Shown: positions 27,774 through 38,346 of the stretch, in pieces | Layout: every line of letters starts with the position of its first letter | Numbering within the stretch: position 1 is the stretch's first letter | Assembly (NCBI GenBank): GCA_002288455.1 | Contig: NEUS01000013.1 | Span: 1 to 51,816 of the forward strand | Origin: Opitutia bacterium Tous-C1TDCM | GTDB taxonomy: Bacteria; Verrucomicrobiota; Verrucomicrobiia; Opitutales; Opitutaceae | Direction: 5' to 3' | Length of the DNA: 51,816 nt | The notes under the pieces: model-generated | What the model saw: the letters and a program-made list of their open reading frames with translations, nothing else | Told to the model about the DNA's origin: nothing | Databases searched by the model: none | Translations under genes and position numbers: made by a program

Positions 27774-29240
27774 ATGGCTTACGACTGGCTCAAAGGTGTC
27801 GCCGACGAGTATGATGTGATTGTGATCGGCAGCGGCTTGGGCGGCCTCACGGGTGCCAATGTGCTCGCGAAGGCCGGCCACAAAGTGCTGCTGCTCGAGC
27901 ACCACTACCAATTCGGCGGCCTCGCCACCTGGTTCACGCGCAAAGGCGGCCACATCTTCGACATTTCCCTCCACGGCTTCCCCGTCGGCATGGTGAAGTC
28001 CTGCCGCAAGTATTGGACCAAGGAGATCGCCGACTCGATCGTCCCGCTGAAGGACATCCGTTTCGTCAATCCGCAGATGGACGTGTGGACCACGTTCACG
28101 CGCGAGGACTACACCCGCGTGCTCGTCGAGCAGTTCAAACTCGAGCGCGCCCACGTCGAGCAGTTCTACGACCACCTCCGGGCGATGAACTTCTACGACA
28201 ACAACCCGGAAACCACGGGCCAGATGCTCGAGCGGTTTTTCCCGGGCCGCGACGACGTGAAGCGCCTGCTGATGGAGCCCATCGCCTACGCCAACGGCTC
28301 CACCCTCGACGATCCCGCCATCACCTACGGCATCGTTTTCTCCAACTTCATGGGCTCGGGCGTGTACACGTTCCGCGGCGGTTCCGATCTGCTGATCGAG
28401 AAAATGGCCGACGAGCTGCGCCGCAACGGCGTCGAGCTCCGCAAGAAGGTCCTCGTCCAAAGCATTCTCGTCGAGGAACGCGACGGCCGGAAGGTCGCCT
28501 GCGGCATCGTCGCCGGCAACGGCCGCATCATCCGCGCCAAGGCCGTCCTCTCCAACGCCAACATCAAGAACACGATCTTCCGGCTGGCCGGGGAGGGGAG
28601 TTTCCCCGCCGGCTACGTCGAGGCCGCGCGCGCCGTCCGCATCAATTCCAGCTCCTGCCAGGTCTACCTCGGCATCCGCAAAGGCGAATCCATCCCGCAC
28701 ATCGGCGACCTCGTCTTCACTTCGGCCAACCCGACTTTCAGCAGCACCGAGCTCACCGCCTTCAACACCACGAGCCGCACGTTCTCCGTCTACTATCCGG
28801 ACACGCGCCCCGGCTCCGACCGCTACACCGTCGTCGTGTCATTGAATGGCCAATACGGCGATTGGGCCAAGCTTTCGGAGGCCGACTACGAGCGCGAGAA
28901 ACAGCGCCTGATCGACGAATCCGTCGCCGCCCTCGAAAAATTCATCCACGGTGTCGCCGCCAAGATCGATTGGTCCGAGGCCGCCACGCCGCGCACGATC
29001 GAACGCTACACCACGCACCTCGGCGGCACGTCCTTCGGCACCAAGTTCGAAGGCCTCAAGGTCTCGATGGATCTGCCCGAGCAATTGCCCGGCCTCTACC
29101 ACGCCGGCTCCGTCGGCATCATCATGTCCGGCTGGCTCGGCACCATCAACTACGGCGTCATCGTCGCCCACAAGATCGACAAACACCTCTTCCAGCTGAA
29201 GCACAGGGCGCCCGCCGCCGCCGTTTCCCCGTCCCCATGA
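27774..29240 (+). CDS. FAD-dependent oxidoreductase, CrtI/carotenoid isomerase/RetSat-like (second copy)
   Basis: A 488-residue flavoprotein with [20 protein letters not shown] and the acidic FAD-ribose strand [16 protein letters not shown] at the N terminus, and the closing segment [21 protein letters not shown], which replaces the usual GAGVSGA type motif. The family acts on conjugated or isolated C=C bonds by flavin chemistry. The ATG at 27774 was chosen because upstream in-frame sequence is the repeat element. Its stop overlaps the start of the FabZ-like gene (ATGA), fixing it to the dehydratase-reductase-OleA-OleB transcription unit, so an acyl chain bound to ACP is the likely substrate. 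Whether it desaturates, isomerises or saturates cannot be told. Confidence 0.88.
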   Translation: MAYDWLKGVADEYDVIVIGSGLGGLTGANVLAKAGHKVLLLEHHYQFGGLATWFTRKGGHIFDISLHGFPVGMVKSCRKYWTKEIADSIVPLKDIRFVNPQMDVWTTFTREDYTRVLVEQFKLERAHVEQFYDHLRAMNFYDNNPETTGQMLERFFPGRDDVKRLLMEPIAYANGSTLDDPAITYGIVFSNFMGSGVYTFRGGSDLLIEKMADELRRNGVELRKKVLVQSILVEERDGRKVACGIVAGNGRIIRAKAVLSNANIKNTIFRLAGEGSFPAGYVEAARAVRINSSSCQVYLGIRKGESIPHIGDLVFTSANPTFSSTELTAFNTTSRTFSVYYPDTRPGSDRYTVVVSLNGQYGDWAKLSEADYEREKQRLIDESVAALEKFIHGVAAKIDWSEAATPRTIERYTTHLGGTSFGTKFEGLKVSMDLPEQLPGLYHAGSVGIIMSGWLGTINYGVIVAHKIDKHLFQLKHRAPAAAVSPSP

Positions 29241-29692
29241 TCGCCATCACCGACCTCATCCCGCACCGGCCGCCGTTCCTCTTCGTCGACGAGATCGTCA
29301 GCCACGACGCCGCCGGCCTAGTCGCGAAACGCACCTGGCGCGCGGAAGAGGATTTCTACAAAGGCCACTATCCCGGCGCCCCGATCACGCCCGGCGTGCT
29401 GCTCTGCGAAGCCGTTTTCCAGACCGCCGCCTGCTACATGGCCCTCAAGGCCCGCGCCGCCGGCGCCTTGCCGGGCGAAGGCGTGCCGCTCATCGCCAAG
29501 ATCAGCGACGTGCGCTTCCGCAGCCCCGTTTATCCCGGCGACACGATCACCCTCGAGGTGAAACACAAGGACGCCATGGGCGGCTTCACGATGCTTTCCG
29601 GCAGCATCAAGAAAGCCGACGGCACCCGCGTGCTCAACGTCGACTTCTCCGTCGCCTGGAAAACGCCCGCCGCCGTCCCGCCCGCGGTCTGA
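29237..29692 (+). CDS. FabZ-like 3-hydroxyacyl-ACP dehydratase
   Basis: A 151-residue hot-dog-fold protein. The start [19 protein letters not shown] is the FabZ N terminus and the active-site region [20 protein letters not shown] carries catalytic His44 and Glu58. The C-terminal half ([16 protein letters not shown]) matches the second hot-dog strand set. FabZ-type enzymes remove water from 3-hydroxyacyl-ACP to give trans-2-enoyl-ACP; some also isomerise. The ATG overlaps the flavoprotein stop by four bases and the FabI-like gene follows after 23 bases. A dedicated ketoreductase (FabG) was not found in the locus, so that step must come from elsewhere. Confidence 0.93.
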   Translation: MIAITDLIPHRPPFLFVDEIVSHDAAGLVAKRTWRAEEDFYKGHYPGAPITPGVLLCEAVFQTAACYMALKARAAGALPGEGVPLIAKISDVRFRSPVYPGDTITLEVKHKDAMGGFTMLSGSIKKADGTRVLNVDFSVAWKTPAAVPPAV

Positions 29693-29715
29693 CGTATCCG
29701 GTTTCCCGATTCCCG

Positions 29716-30528
29716 ATGGCCGATTTCCTCCAACTCGCCGGCAAACGCTTCGTCGTCTTCGGCGTCGCCAACCGCAAGAGCGTCGCCTGGTTCACCGCCA
29801 AGTCGCTGGAAGAGCAGGGGGCCGTCGTGATCTACAGCGTGCGCTCCGAGGCTCGCCGCAAGTCGCTCGAGACTCTGCTTGCCGGCAAGCCCGTCTTCCT
29901 CTGCGACGTCGAGCACGAGGGCGCCGCCGCCAAGCTCGCGGCCGACATCGCCGCCGCCGGCCACGGCCCAATCCACGGCCTCGTGCACTCGATCGCGTTC
30001 GCGAACTACAGCGAGGGCTTCAAGCCGTTCCACGAGACCAAGCGCGCCGACTTCCTGCAGGCCACCGCGGTTTCGGCGTTCTCGCTCATCGAGGTCGCGC
30101 GCGCCTTCAAGCCATACCTCGCGCCCGACGCCTCCGTCGTCACCATCGGTATCTCCTCGCTGCTCGTGACGCCCGACAACTACGGCTACATGGGCCCGAT
30201 CAAGGCCGCACTCGAGTCGAGCGTGCGGTTCCTTGCCAAATCCTTCAGCGCCGACACCGCCGTCCGCTTCAACGCCGTCGGCGCCGGCCCGCTCAAGACC
30301 AGTGCCTCCGCCGGCATCCCCGGCTACCTCGAAAGCTACCTTTACGCCGAGAAATTGACGTTCCGGAAACGCAATCTCTCGACTCAGGAAGTGGCCGATA
30401 CGGTGTTGTTTTTGCTCAGCGGCCGCAGCAGCGGGATCAACGGCACGACCCTCGTCGTCGACGCCGGTCTCGGCTCCAATTACTTCGACGGTGAAATCGT
30501 GCGGCTCGCGATGCGGCCGGAACGCTGA
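29716..30528 (+). CDS. FabI-like enoyl-ACP reductase (divergent)
   Basis: A 270-residue short-chain dehydrogenase of the FabI branch. The nucleotide-binding start [19 protein letters not shown] is that of FabI rather than FabG, and [28 protein letters not shown] and the C-terminal [19 protein letters not shown] agree. Catalytic Tyr156 and Lys163 (Y-x6-K in NYGYMGPIK) are at the same numbers as in E. coli FabI. The auxiliary tyrosine at position 146 appears replaced in [11 protein letters not shown]. It should reduce the enoyl-ACP double bond with NADH, or, given its flavoprotein neighbours, act only on selected cycles. Twelve bases separate it from oleA. Confidence 0.9.
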   Translation: MADFLQLAGKRFVVFGVANRKSVAWFTAKSLEEQGAVVIYSVRSEARRKSLETLLAGKPVFLCDVEHEGAAAKLAADIAAAGHGPIHGLVHSIAFANYSEGFKPFHETKRADFLQATAVSAFSLIEVARAFKPYLAPDASVVTIGISSLLVTPDNYGYMGPIKAALESSVRFLAKSFSADTAVRFNAVGAGPLKTSASAGIPGYLESYLYAEKLTFRKRNLSTQEVADTVLFLLSGRSSGINGTTLVVDAGLGSNYFDGEIVRLAMRPER

Positions 30529-30540
30529 GCCGCGCCGCGC

Positions 30541-31566
30541 ATGAAGTTCGAGCACGTTTGCATCGAAGCCCTCGCCGTCGCGCTGCCCGACGAAGTCTGG
30601 TCCTCCGCCGACCTCGAGACGCGCCTGCGTCCGCTCTACGAACGGCTCAAGCTGCCGGAAGGGCGCCTTGAGCTAATGACCGGCATCCGCGAGCGCCTCA
30701 TGTGGCCCGCCGGCACGCGGCCGTCCGACGCCAGCGCCGCCGCCGGCCGCGCCGTCCTCGCGCAATCCGCATTGGCCCCGGAGCAACTCGATCTCTTCAT
30801 CCACGCCGCGGTGAGCCGCGACATGCTCGAACCGGCGACGGCGTCGTTCGCGCACCGCAAGATCGGCCTGCCGGCCGCGACGCAGATCTTCGATATCTCG
30901 AACGCCTGCCTCGGTTTTCTCAACGCCCTGACCGTCGCCGCCGGCCTGATCGAGTCCGGCCAGATCCGCGCCGCCCTCGTCGTATCCGGAGAAAACGGAC
31001 GCCCCTTGGTCGAGCAAACGTTGCGCACGCTGGTGGAGCGCCCGCTGACCCGGAACGAGATCAAACCGTTCTTCGCCAACCTCACGATCGGCTCCGGCGC
31101 CGTCGGCGCCGTGGTCTGCCATCGGTCCCTCGTGCAGGGGCGGCCGCATCGGCTCCTCGGCGGGATCGCCCGCGCCGCCACCCAGCACAGCGAGCTTTGT
31201 CAAGGCGACACCCACGGCGCCGAGGCGCTTGCGATGCAGACCGACTCCGAGCAACTGCTCGTCGCCGGCGTCGCGCTCGCGCAGGACACCTGGCGCGCGT
31301 TCACCGCGGAGCAGGGCGCCGCCTACGACCGCTTCATCTGCCACCAGGTCGGCAGCGTGCACCGCCGCAAACTCTACGAGGCCCTCGGCCTCGAACTCGC
31401 GCGCGATTTCTCGACCTTTGAGACGCTCGGCAACACCGGCTCCGTCGCATTGCCCGCCACCTTGGCCGGGGCCGTGGCCGCCGGCGCGGTGAAGCCCGGC
31501 GACCGCGTCGGCCTCCTCGGCATCGGCAGCGGCCTCAACTGCCTCATGCTGGCCCTCGAATGGTGA
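30541..31566 (+). CDS. oleA: OleA-type acyl head-to-head condensing enzyme (thiolase superfamily)
   Basis: A 341-residue thiolase-fold enzyme. OleA joins two activated fatty acyl groups by a non-decarboxylative Claisen condensation to a 2-alkyl-3-ketoacid. Catalytic Cys123 is in DISNACLGFLN, His268 in FICHQVGS and Asn298 in LGNTGS. The OleA-specific glutamate, which reaches the active site of the partner subunit, is Glu97 in VSRDMLEPATAS; ordinary FabH lacks it. The N terminus KFEHVCIEALAVALPDEVW and the end GDRVGLLGIGSGLNC also match my recollection of Xanthomonas OleA. Spacing to FabI is 12 bases and to oleB 5 bases. Its substrates are probably chains from the upstream enzymes. Annotation pipelines may call it FabH. 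Confidence 0.9.
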   Translation: MKFEHVCIEALAVALPDEVWSSADLETRLRPLYERLKLPEGRLELMTGIRERLMWPAGTRPSDASAAAGRAVLAQSALAPEQLDLFIHAAVSRDMLEPATASFAHRKIGLPAATQIFDISNACLGFLNALTVAAGLIESGQIRAALVVSGENGRPLVEQTLRTLVERPLTRNEIKPFFANLTIGSGAVGAVVCHRSLVQGRPHRLLGGIARAATQHSELCQGDTHGAEALAMQTDSEQLLVAGVALAQDTWRAFTAEQGAAYDRFICHQVGSVHRRKLYEALGLELARDFSTFETLGNTGSVALPATLAGAVAAGAVKPGDRVGLLGIGSGLNCLMLALEW

Positions 31567-31571
31567 CCGCG

Positions 31572-32462
31572 ATGACTCCCGCTGCCTTGCCGGACTGGAT
31601 CCGGCCCGAGTACCCGTTCACGCCGAAACGATTCCGCACCCCGGGCGGCGCGGAGATGAGCTACCTCGACGAAGGCCCGCGCTCCGACGAAGCCGTCGTG
31701 ATGGTCCACGGCAATCCGACGTGGTCCTACTATTACCGGCACCTCGTGCGCGCGCTCGCACCCACGCACCGCTGCATCGTACCCGACCACATCGGCATGG
31801 GGCTTTCGGAAAAACCGGAATCGTACCCGTACACCTTGGCCACGCGCATTGCCGACCTCGCGGCGTTGCTTGCGCACCTCGGGCTTAAACGCCTGCACTT
31901 CGTCGTGCACGACTGGGGCGGGGCGATCGGCCTCGGCGTCGCGGGCAAAATGCCGGCCGCCGTCGGCCGCATCGTGATTCTGAATACCGCGGCGTTCCCC
32001 TCGCCGGACATCCCCGGCCGCATCGCGCTCTGCAAATTTCCCGTCCTCGGACCGCTGCTCGTGCGCGGGGCCAACGGCTTTGCGTGGCCGGCGACCTTCA
32101 TGACGATGCACCGCCGCGCGCTCTCCGCCGACGAGAAGCGGGGCTACCTGCTGCCGTACGGCTCGTGGGCGGACCGCGTCGCCGTCAGCGCCTTTGTGCA
32201 GGACATCCCGATGCAGCCGTCGCATCCGACTTGGGCCGCGCTGGGCGAAGTGTCCGCCGGCTTGGCGCAGTTCCGCGACCGGCCCGTGCTCGCGGTGTGG
32301 GGCGGCCGCGATTTCTGTTTTAACGACGGCTTTCTGGCCCGGTGGCGCGAAATCTGGCCCCTCGCGGACGTCCGCCGCCTTGCCGATGCGGGGCACTATG
32401 TGCTCGACGACGCCCGCGAGGAAGCCGCGCCGGCGATCGCGGCGTTTTTGCGTTCAGCCTGA
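31572..32462 (+). CDS. oleB: OleB-like alpha/beta hydrolase (haloalkane dehalogenase family)
   Basis: A 296-residue alpha/beta hydrolase. OleB decarboxylates the beta-lactone made by OleC to a cis-olefin and is a relative of haloalkane dehalogenases. Visible features: HGNPTWSYYYR with the Asn, the nucleophile Asp114 and following Trp in VVHDWGGAIGLG, the acid in WGGRDFCF and His275 in DAGHYVLDDA. These two residues (Asn, Trp) form the halide site in dehalogenases, so activity on a halide is an alternative. The ATG at 31572 was preferred over one at 31560 because GGTGA lies 5 bases upstream; it would follow oleA without overlap. No OleC (AMP-dependent ligase) or OleD gene follows, and malQ converges 20 bases after it. 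Confidence 0.85.
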   Translation: MTPAALPDWIRPEYPFTPKRFRTPGGAEMSYLDEGPRSDEAVVMVHGNPTWSYYYRHLVRALAPTHRCIVPDHIGMGLSEKPESYPYTLATRIADLAALLAHLGLKRLHFVVHDWGGAIGLGVAGKMPAAVGRIVILNTAAFPSPDIPGRIALCKFPVLGPLLVRGANGFAWPATFMTMHRRALSADEKRGYLLPYGSWADRVAVSAFVQDIPMQPSHPTWAALGEVSAGLAQFRDRPVLAVWGGRDFCFNDGFLARWREIWPLADVRRLADAGHYVLDDAREEAAPAIAAFLRSA

Positions 32463-32481
32463 CCTGTCCCGCGGTCGGCGC

Positions 32482-34086
32482 TCAGGCCGACGGCTTCGCG
32501 GCCGCGGGACCGCGGCCGTAGAGCTCGCCGAGGCTGCGCAGATAGGAGGCCGAGTTGGCGTGCAAGGCCTGCAGCTGTTCCGGGCGGTAGCGCCAGGTCC
32601 AGTTGCCTTGGCTCTGGCCCGGGGTGTTGAAGCGGGCTTCGGCCCCGAGATTCATCAGATCCTGCAGCGGCACGACGGCGAGATTGGCGACGGAGGCGTA
32701 GGCCGAGCGCAGGAAATCCCAGCCGATTTCCTGGCCGCCGATGCGGAAATAGCGCCGCACGTGGTCGCGCGTTTTCTCGTCGGTCGTCGTGTACCAGCCG
32801 AGCGTGGTGTCGTTGTCGTGGGTGCCCGGATACACGACGGAATTTTGCTGCTGGTTGTGCGGCAGGTAGAGATTGTCGGCGCCGCCGCCGAAGGCGAACT
32901 GGAGCACGGCCATGCCGGGCAGGCCGGTGGCCTGGCGCAGCGCGATCGTCGCGGGCGTAAGCAGGCCTAGATCCTCGGCGATCAGCTTCGAGTCGGGCAG
33001 GGCGCGCCGGATCGCGTGGAAAAGGTCGAGGCCGGGCCCCGGCTGCCATTGTCCGGTGCGCGCGTTGGGCGCGCCGGCCGGCACGGACCAATAGGCCTCG
33101 AAGCCGCGGAAGTGGTCGATGCGGACGATGTCGCAAAGTTCGAAGTTGGCGCGCAGGCGCTCGATCCACCAGGCGTAGCCCTCGGCGGCATGCGCGGCCC
33201 AGTCGTAGAGCGGGTTGCCCCAGAGCTGGCCGTCGGCGGAGAAATAATCCGGCGGCACGCCCGCGACCGCGGTGGGCCGGAGCGTCTTGCGGTCCAGCTG
33301 GAAGAGCTGCGGCGCGCTCCAGACATCGGCGCTGTCGAGGGCGGTGAAGATGGGCGTGTCGCCGATCAGCTTGATGCCGAGCTCGGCGGCCCGGGCGCGG
33401 ACGCGGGTCCATTGCCCGAAGAAGAGGTATTGGATAAACGCATACGCTTCGGCCCGGACGGCGACGAGCGGCGCGAGTTCGGAAGCGCGCGCGGAGGCGA
33501 GGGAACGGACCGCCTCGGGCCAGAGCCACCACGGCTGGCCCTTGAAATGGTCCTTGAGCGCGGAAAACAGCGTGTAACCGGGCAACCAGGATTCGTTGCG
33601 CCGGCAAAAGGCGGCGAAATCGCCGTAGGGCAGCGCAGGTTTGTTCTGGCGGCGCCAGGATTCGTGCGCGGCGAAGAGGAGCGGCAGCTTGCGTTCGTAA
33701 AGGGCGCCGAAGTCGACGTGGTACTGGGCCAGGCGCCGCAGCGGCTCGAGTTGCAGATCGGACAGCAGGCCGGCGCGGACCAAGGCGGCCGGATCGATGA
33801 GGTAGGGATTGCCGGCAAACGAGGAGAAGCACTGGTAAGGCGAATCGCCATAGCCCGTCGGCCCAAGCGGGCACAGTTGCCAATGATCGATGCCGGCGGC
33901 GGCGAAGAATTGCAGGAGCGGTTCGACGGCCTCGTCGAAAGCCCCGACGCCGAATACGCTCGGAAGCGACGTGGGATGGAGGAGGACGCCCGCGCCACGG
34001 CTTTGGAGCCAATTGAAGAGCGGCGCCGCCTGGCCGGCGGCGACGGCCGGAGGGACGGAGTTCGAAGAGCGTTTCGCAGCGGACAT
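32482..34086 (-). CDS. malQ: 4-alpha-glucanotransferase (amylomaltase)
   Basis: A 534-residue GH77 enzyme that transfers glucan chains between malto-oligosaccharides in the cytoplasm. Signature motifs: RGAGVLLHPTSLPS at the start, GPTGYGDSPYQCFSSFAGNP, the nucleophile Asp in VRIDHFRGFEAYW, LIAEDLGLLTPAT with the acid/base Glu, and YPGTHDNDTTLGW. The ATG at 34086 was preferred, although an in-frame ATG lies 15 codons upstream (34131) and cannot be excluded. It is convergent with oleB and reads away from lepB with a 190-base gap; in that gap I see no gene, only weak promoter-like sequence, TATGTT near 34131. Confidence 0.96.
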   Translation of the reverse strand: MSAAKRSSNSVPPAVAAGQAAPLFNWLQSRGAGVLLHPTSLPSVFGVGAFDEAVEPLLQFFAAAGIDHWQLCPLGPTGYGDSPYQCFSSFAGNPYLIDPAALVRAGLLSDLQLEPLRRLAQYHVDFGALYERKLPLLFAAHESWRRQNKPALPYGDFAAFCRRNESWLPGYTLFSALKDHFKGQPWWLWPEAVRSLASARASELAPLVAVRAEAYAFIQYLFFGQWTRVRARAAELGIKLIGDTPIFTALDSADVWSAPQLFQLDRKTLRPTAVAGVPPDYFSADGQLWGNPLYDWAAHAAEGYAWWIERLRANFELCDIVRIDHFRGFEAYWSVPAGAPNARTGQWQPGPGLDLFHAIRRALPDSKLIAEDLGLLTPATIALRQATGLPGMAVLQFAFGGGADNLYLPHNQQQNSVVYPGTHDNDTTLGWYTTTDEKTRDHVRRYFRIGGQEIGWDFLRSAYASVANLAVVPLQDLMNLGAEARFNTPGQSQGNWTWRYRPEQLQALHANSASYLRSLGELYGRGPAAAKPSA

Positions 34087-34276
34087 AGCGTGGATTTGGA
34101 AATGCTTGCGGCCCAAATACTTACTTAACATAAGCCCGATTGTGCGAGCCCGCAGTCATGGTACGAGAGCGAACGGGCGAACGAATGGCGTCTCAAGCGA
34201 GAACCTTCGCTGCCCGTGGTCCGAATCACCGAAACTTGCTGTTTTTCAACGGGACCAAGGCCCGGCGGACCGCCGC

Positions 34277-35548
34277 TTACCGGGCCGGACCCCAGTGCTT
34301 GGTGAACGGGTAATAAACGAACAAGGGTTTGCCGACGACATCCTTGCCCGGGACGAATCCCCAATAGCGGCTGTCCTGGCTGTTGCCGGAATTGTCGCCC
34401 ATCGCGAAAAATTGGCCTTCCGGGATCTTCTGCACGTCACCCGGTTCTTTCAGGTACTTGAGCGGAATGTTGAAATAGCCGCGGTACCGGTCGCTGCGCT
34501 TGGCGTTGGACGTGAACGCTTCCGAACCGGTGATCGGCGCGCCGTTGCGGTAAAGCACGGGTTCGCGGATCTCCAAGGTGTCGCCCGGGCCGCCCACGAG
34601 CCGCTTGATGTAATACTGCTCGAGCGGCTCGCCGTTGCGGCCGCGCATGTACTCGCTGCGGATGTTGTCGGTGCGGAAGACGAACCCCTGCCCGACTTTC
34701 GGCGCGACAAAATGGTAACTCATCCGGTCGACGAAAAGTTGGTCGCCGGTGACGATATCGAAAGAAATCACCGGCTTGCCCTTCTCCGCCCGCTTCGGGA
34801 GCGCGATGTCGACGGAGCCGAACAACGGGCTGCGGGCCGCGGCCTGTTCGGCCAACCGGATCCGGTCCTCGTACTTCAGGCCGGTGGCGTCCTCGAACGC
34901 CCAGTCGAAATCGAAGTCTTCCGGGACCTGGATTTTCACCGGCCGGCCGTCGACGTGAAACGTGTACTCGCGGTTGACGCTCGGGAAAACCAGCCAGCTC
35001 CGGGCCGAAACGAGCTGGAACTGCAGGCGGCCGGAACCGCGGGTTACGGGTACCGTCACGGTGCCGGAAGCCGGCGCGATCAACTCCTTGTGCTGCGCGC
35101 CGAACATCACGAACCGCGCCCCGCGCATCAGCAAACCCGGGGTCTCCGCTTCCGATTTCCAAACCTCGGGCGTCATGCCGCTGTAGGTCGGCCACATCGA
35201 GTTCGTCGGAATCTTGAACGGCTGCACGAAGTACGTGCGGATGCCGAGAATCACGAGCGCCGCGACGAGGAAAAACTCCACGTTTTCGATCAGGGCGGTC
35301 TTCGGGTAAATCGCCCCGCCGGTGCGGCGCAGGACGTCCTCGAGCCGCTCGATGCCGAGCTTCAGTTTTTCCGCGCCGGCCTTCTCTTTGAGCAGCGCCT
35401 TCAGTTCGGCAGTGAGTCCTTGGAGCTCGGCGACCTGCGGCTCCGGCAGGACATCGCGGCGGTAGTGGTAGACTTTGTCCGCGAGTTCCAGCCAGTTGCC
35501 GGCGTTCTCACGCATCTTCTTTTCTTGGGAGGCGAAGATTCCGAACAT
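34277..35548 (-). CDS. lepB: Signal peptidase I, long form with internal insertion
   Basis: Cleaves signal peptides from exported proteins on the outer face of the inner membrane. Predicted from a membrane helix (about residues 90-108), catalytic Ser117 in IPTNSMWPT, and general base Lys315 in YYIKRLVGGPGDTLE, plus GDNSGNSQDSRYWGFVP near the C terminus. The protein has 423 residues against roughly 320 in E. coli. The Ser and Lys are about 200 residues apart, because a region with SH3-like beta strands (APASGTVTVPVTRGSG and following) is inserted between them. An N-terminal coiled coil of about 70 residues precedes the helix. It is 32 bases downstream of lepA, the classical lepA-lepB order. 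Confidence 0.94.
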   Translation of the reverse strand: MFGIFASQEKKMRENAGNWLELADKVYHYRRDVLPEPQVAELQGLTAELKALLKEKAGAEKLKLGIERLEDVLRRTGGAIYPKTALIENVEFFLVAALVILGIRTYFVQPFKIPTNSMWPTYSGMTPEVWKSEAETPGLLMRGARFVMFGAQHKELIAPASGTVTVPVTRGSGRLQFQLVSARSWLVFPSVNREYTFHVDGRPVKIQVPEDFDFDWAFEDATGLKYEDRIRLAEQAAARSPLFGSVDIALPKRAEKGKPVISFDIVTGDQLFVDRMSYHFVAPKVGQGFVFRTDNIRSEYMRGRNGEPLEQYYIKRLVGGPGDTLEIREPVLYRNGAPITGSEAFTSNAKRSDRYRGYFNIPLKYLKEPGDVQKIPEGQFFAMGDNSGNSQDSRYWGFVPGKDVVGKPLFVYYPFTKHWGPAR

Positions 35549-35580
35549 GGGCTTGGGTAAAACGGGGACCCGGCGGCGCG

Positions 35581-37380
<1,800 letters not shown>

Positions 37381-37385
37381 GGGTT

Positions 37386-38300
37386 TCAGGCGGACGCCAC
37401 GTCGGCGAATTCGGACACGCTCTTCACCGGCCAGGATTTGTCGGTGCGGCGGACCAATCCCGCGAGCACCCCACCCGGTCCGATTTCGAGAAATTCTTTG
37501 GCGCCGGCGGCCACCGCGCTGCGCAGACAATCTTCCCACAGCACCGACGACACGATCTGCTGCACGAGCGCCGCCTTGATCGCGGCGGGATCGGAAATCG
37601 CCTGTCCCGTGGTGTTGGTGAACACCGTGAAACGCGGCGCGGCCAGCGGCACCGTTTCCAGGAACGCCGCGAAGGCGGCGCGGGCCGGCTCCATCAGGCG
37701 CGAATGGTAGGCGCCGGCGACGTTGAGCAGCATGACCTTCTTGATCCCGCGGTCCTTGGCGGCGGCAACCGCGGCGACGACTTGGGCTTTTTCGCCCGAG
37801 ACGATGATCTGGCCGGGCGCATTGAAGTTCGCGGCCTCGATGTCGAAATCGCGGCAGAGTTCCTGCACCTTGGCACGCTCTTCGCCGATGACCGCCGCCA
37901 TGCCGCCGGACGTTTGCTCGCAGGCCTGCTGCATGAGCCGGCCGCGTTCCGCGACGACTTTCAATCCGGTCGCAAAATCGAACACGCCGGCCGCGGTGTA
38001 GGCCGTGATTTCCCCCAAGCTAAGACCGAGCGCAAACGCGGGGCCGCCGGCCGGCAATTTTCCGGCCTCCTGCAGCACCGCCAATCCCGCCAGACCATGC
38101 ACGAAAAGCGCCGGTTGGCAGACCTTGGTCTGGGTCAATTCCGGTTCCGGTCCGGCAAAGCTAAGATTGGTCAAATCCCAGTCCAGCACATGGTTGGCCT
38201 GTTCGTAAAGTGCCCGGGCAGCGGCAGAATTTTCCGCCAGCGTCCTGCCCATGCCGACTTTTTGCGCCCCCTGTCCTGCAAATAAAAGTGCCAATGCCAT
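37386..38300 (-). CDS. fabD: Malonyl-CoA:ACP transacylase
   Basis: A 304-residue FabD that loads malonyl groups onto ACP for fatty acid synthesis. It has the FAGQGAQKVGMG start, catalytic Ser in the GLSLGE elbow (GLSLGEITAYTAAG), the Arg-containing AERGRLMQQA, catalytic His in AGAYHSRLM and the terminal EIGPGGVLAGL motif. It begins a probable operon fabD-lepA-lepB on the minus strand. It is some 6 kb from the specialised lipid locus and may supply malonyl-ACP to both the housekeeping and specialised ketosynthases. Confidence 0.97.
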   Translation of the reverse strand: MALALLFAGQGAQKVGMGRTLAENSAAARALYEQANHVLDWDLTNLSFAGPEPELTQTKVCQPALFVHGLAGLAVLQEAGKLPAGGPAFALGLSLGEITAYTAAGVFDFATGLKVVAERGRLMQQACEQTSGGMAAVIGEERAKVQELCRDFDIEAANFNAPGQIIVSGEKAQVVAAVAAAKDRGIKKVMLLNVAGAYHSRLMEPARAAFAAFLETVPLAAPRFTVFTNTTGQAISDPAAIKAALVQQIVSSVLWEDCLRSAVAAGAKEFLEIGPGGVLAGLVRRTDKSWPVKSVSEFADVASA

Positions 38301-38346
38301 TGTGGAAACGGGTCACACAAGCGGCCGGCCCCGGTGAATCCAAGCC

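Noticed and set aside
30541..31566. Housekeeping FabH (KAS III)
   Set aside because: The sequence carries the OleA glutamate (Glu97) and OleA-like termini; Asn and His positions also fit, and an OleB gene follows directly.
23479..32462. Aryl polyene or polyketide synthase cluster
   Set aside because: No modular synthase, no thioesterase, no glycosyl or exporter genes, no acyltransferase typical of aryl polyene loci; OleA and OleB favour a hydrocarbon-type product.
32466..32510. Inverted repeat GTCCCGCGG/CCGCGGGAC between oleB and malQ as a terminator
   Set aside because: Nine-base stem but 27-base loop and no T run; partly in the malQ coding end.
34125..34364. Small open frame in the lepB-malQ gap
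   Set aside because: It overlaps the lepB C-terminus in another frame and has no recognisable features.
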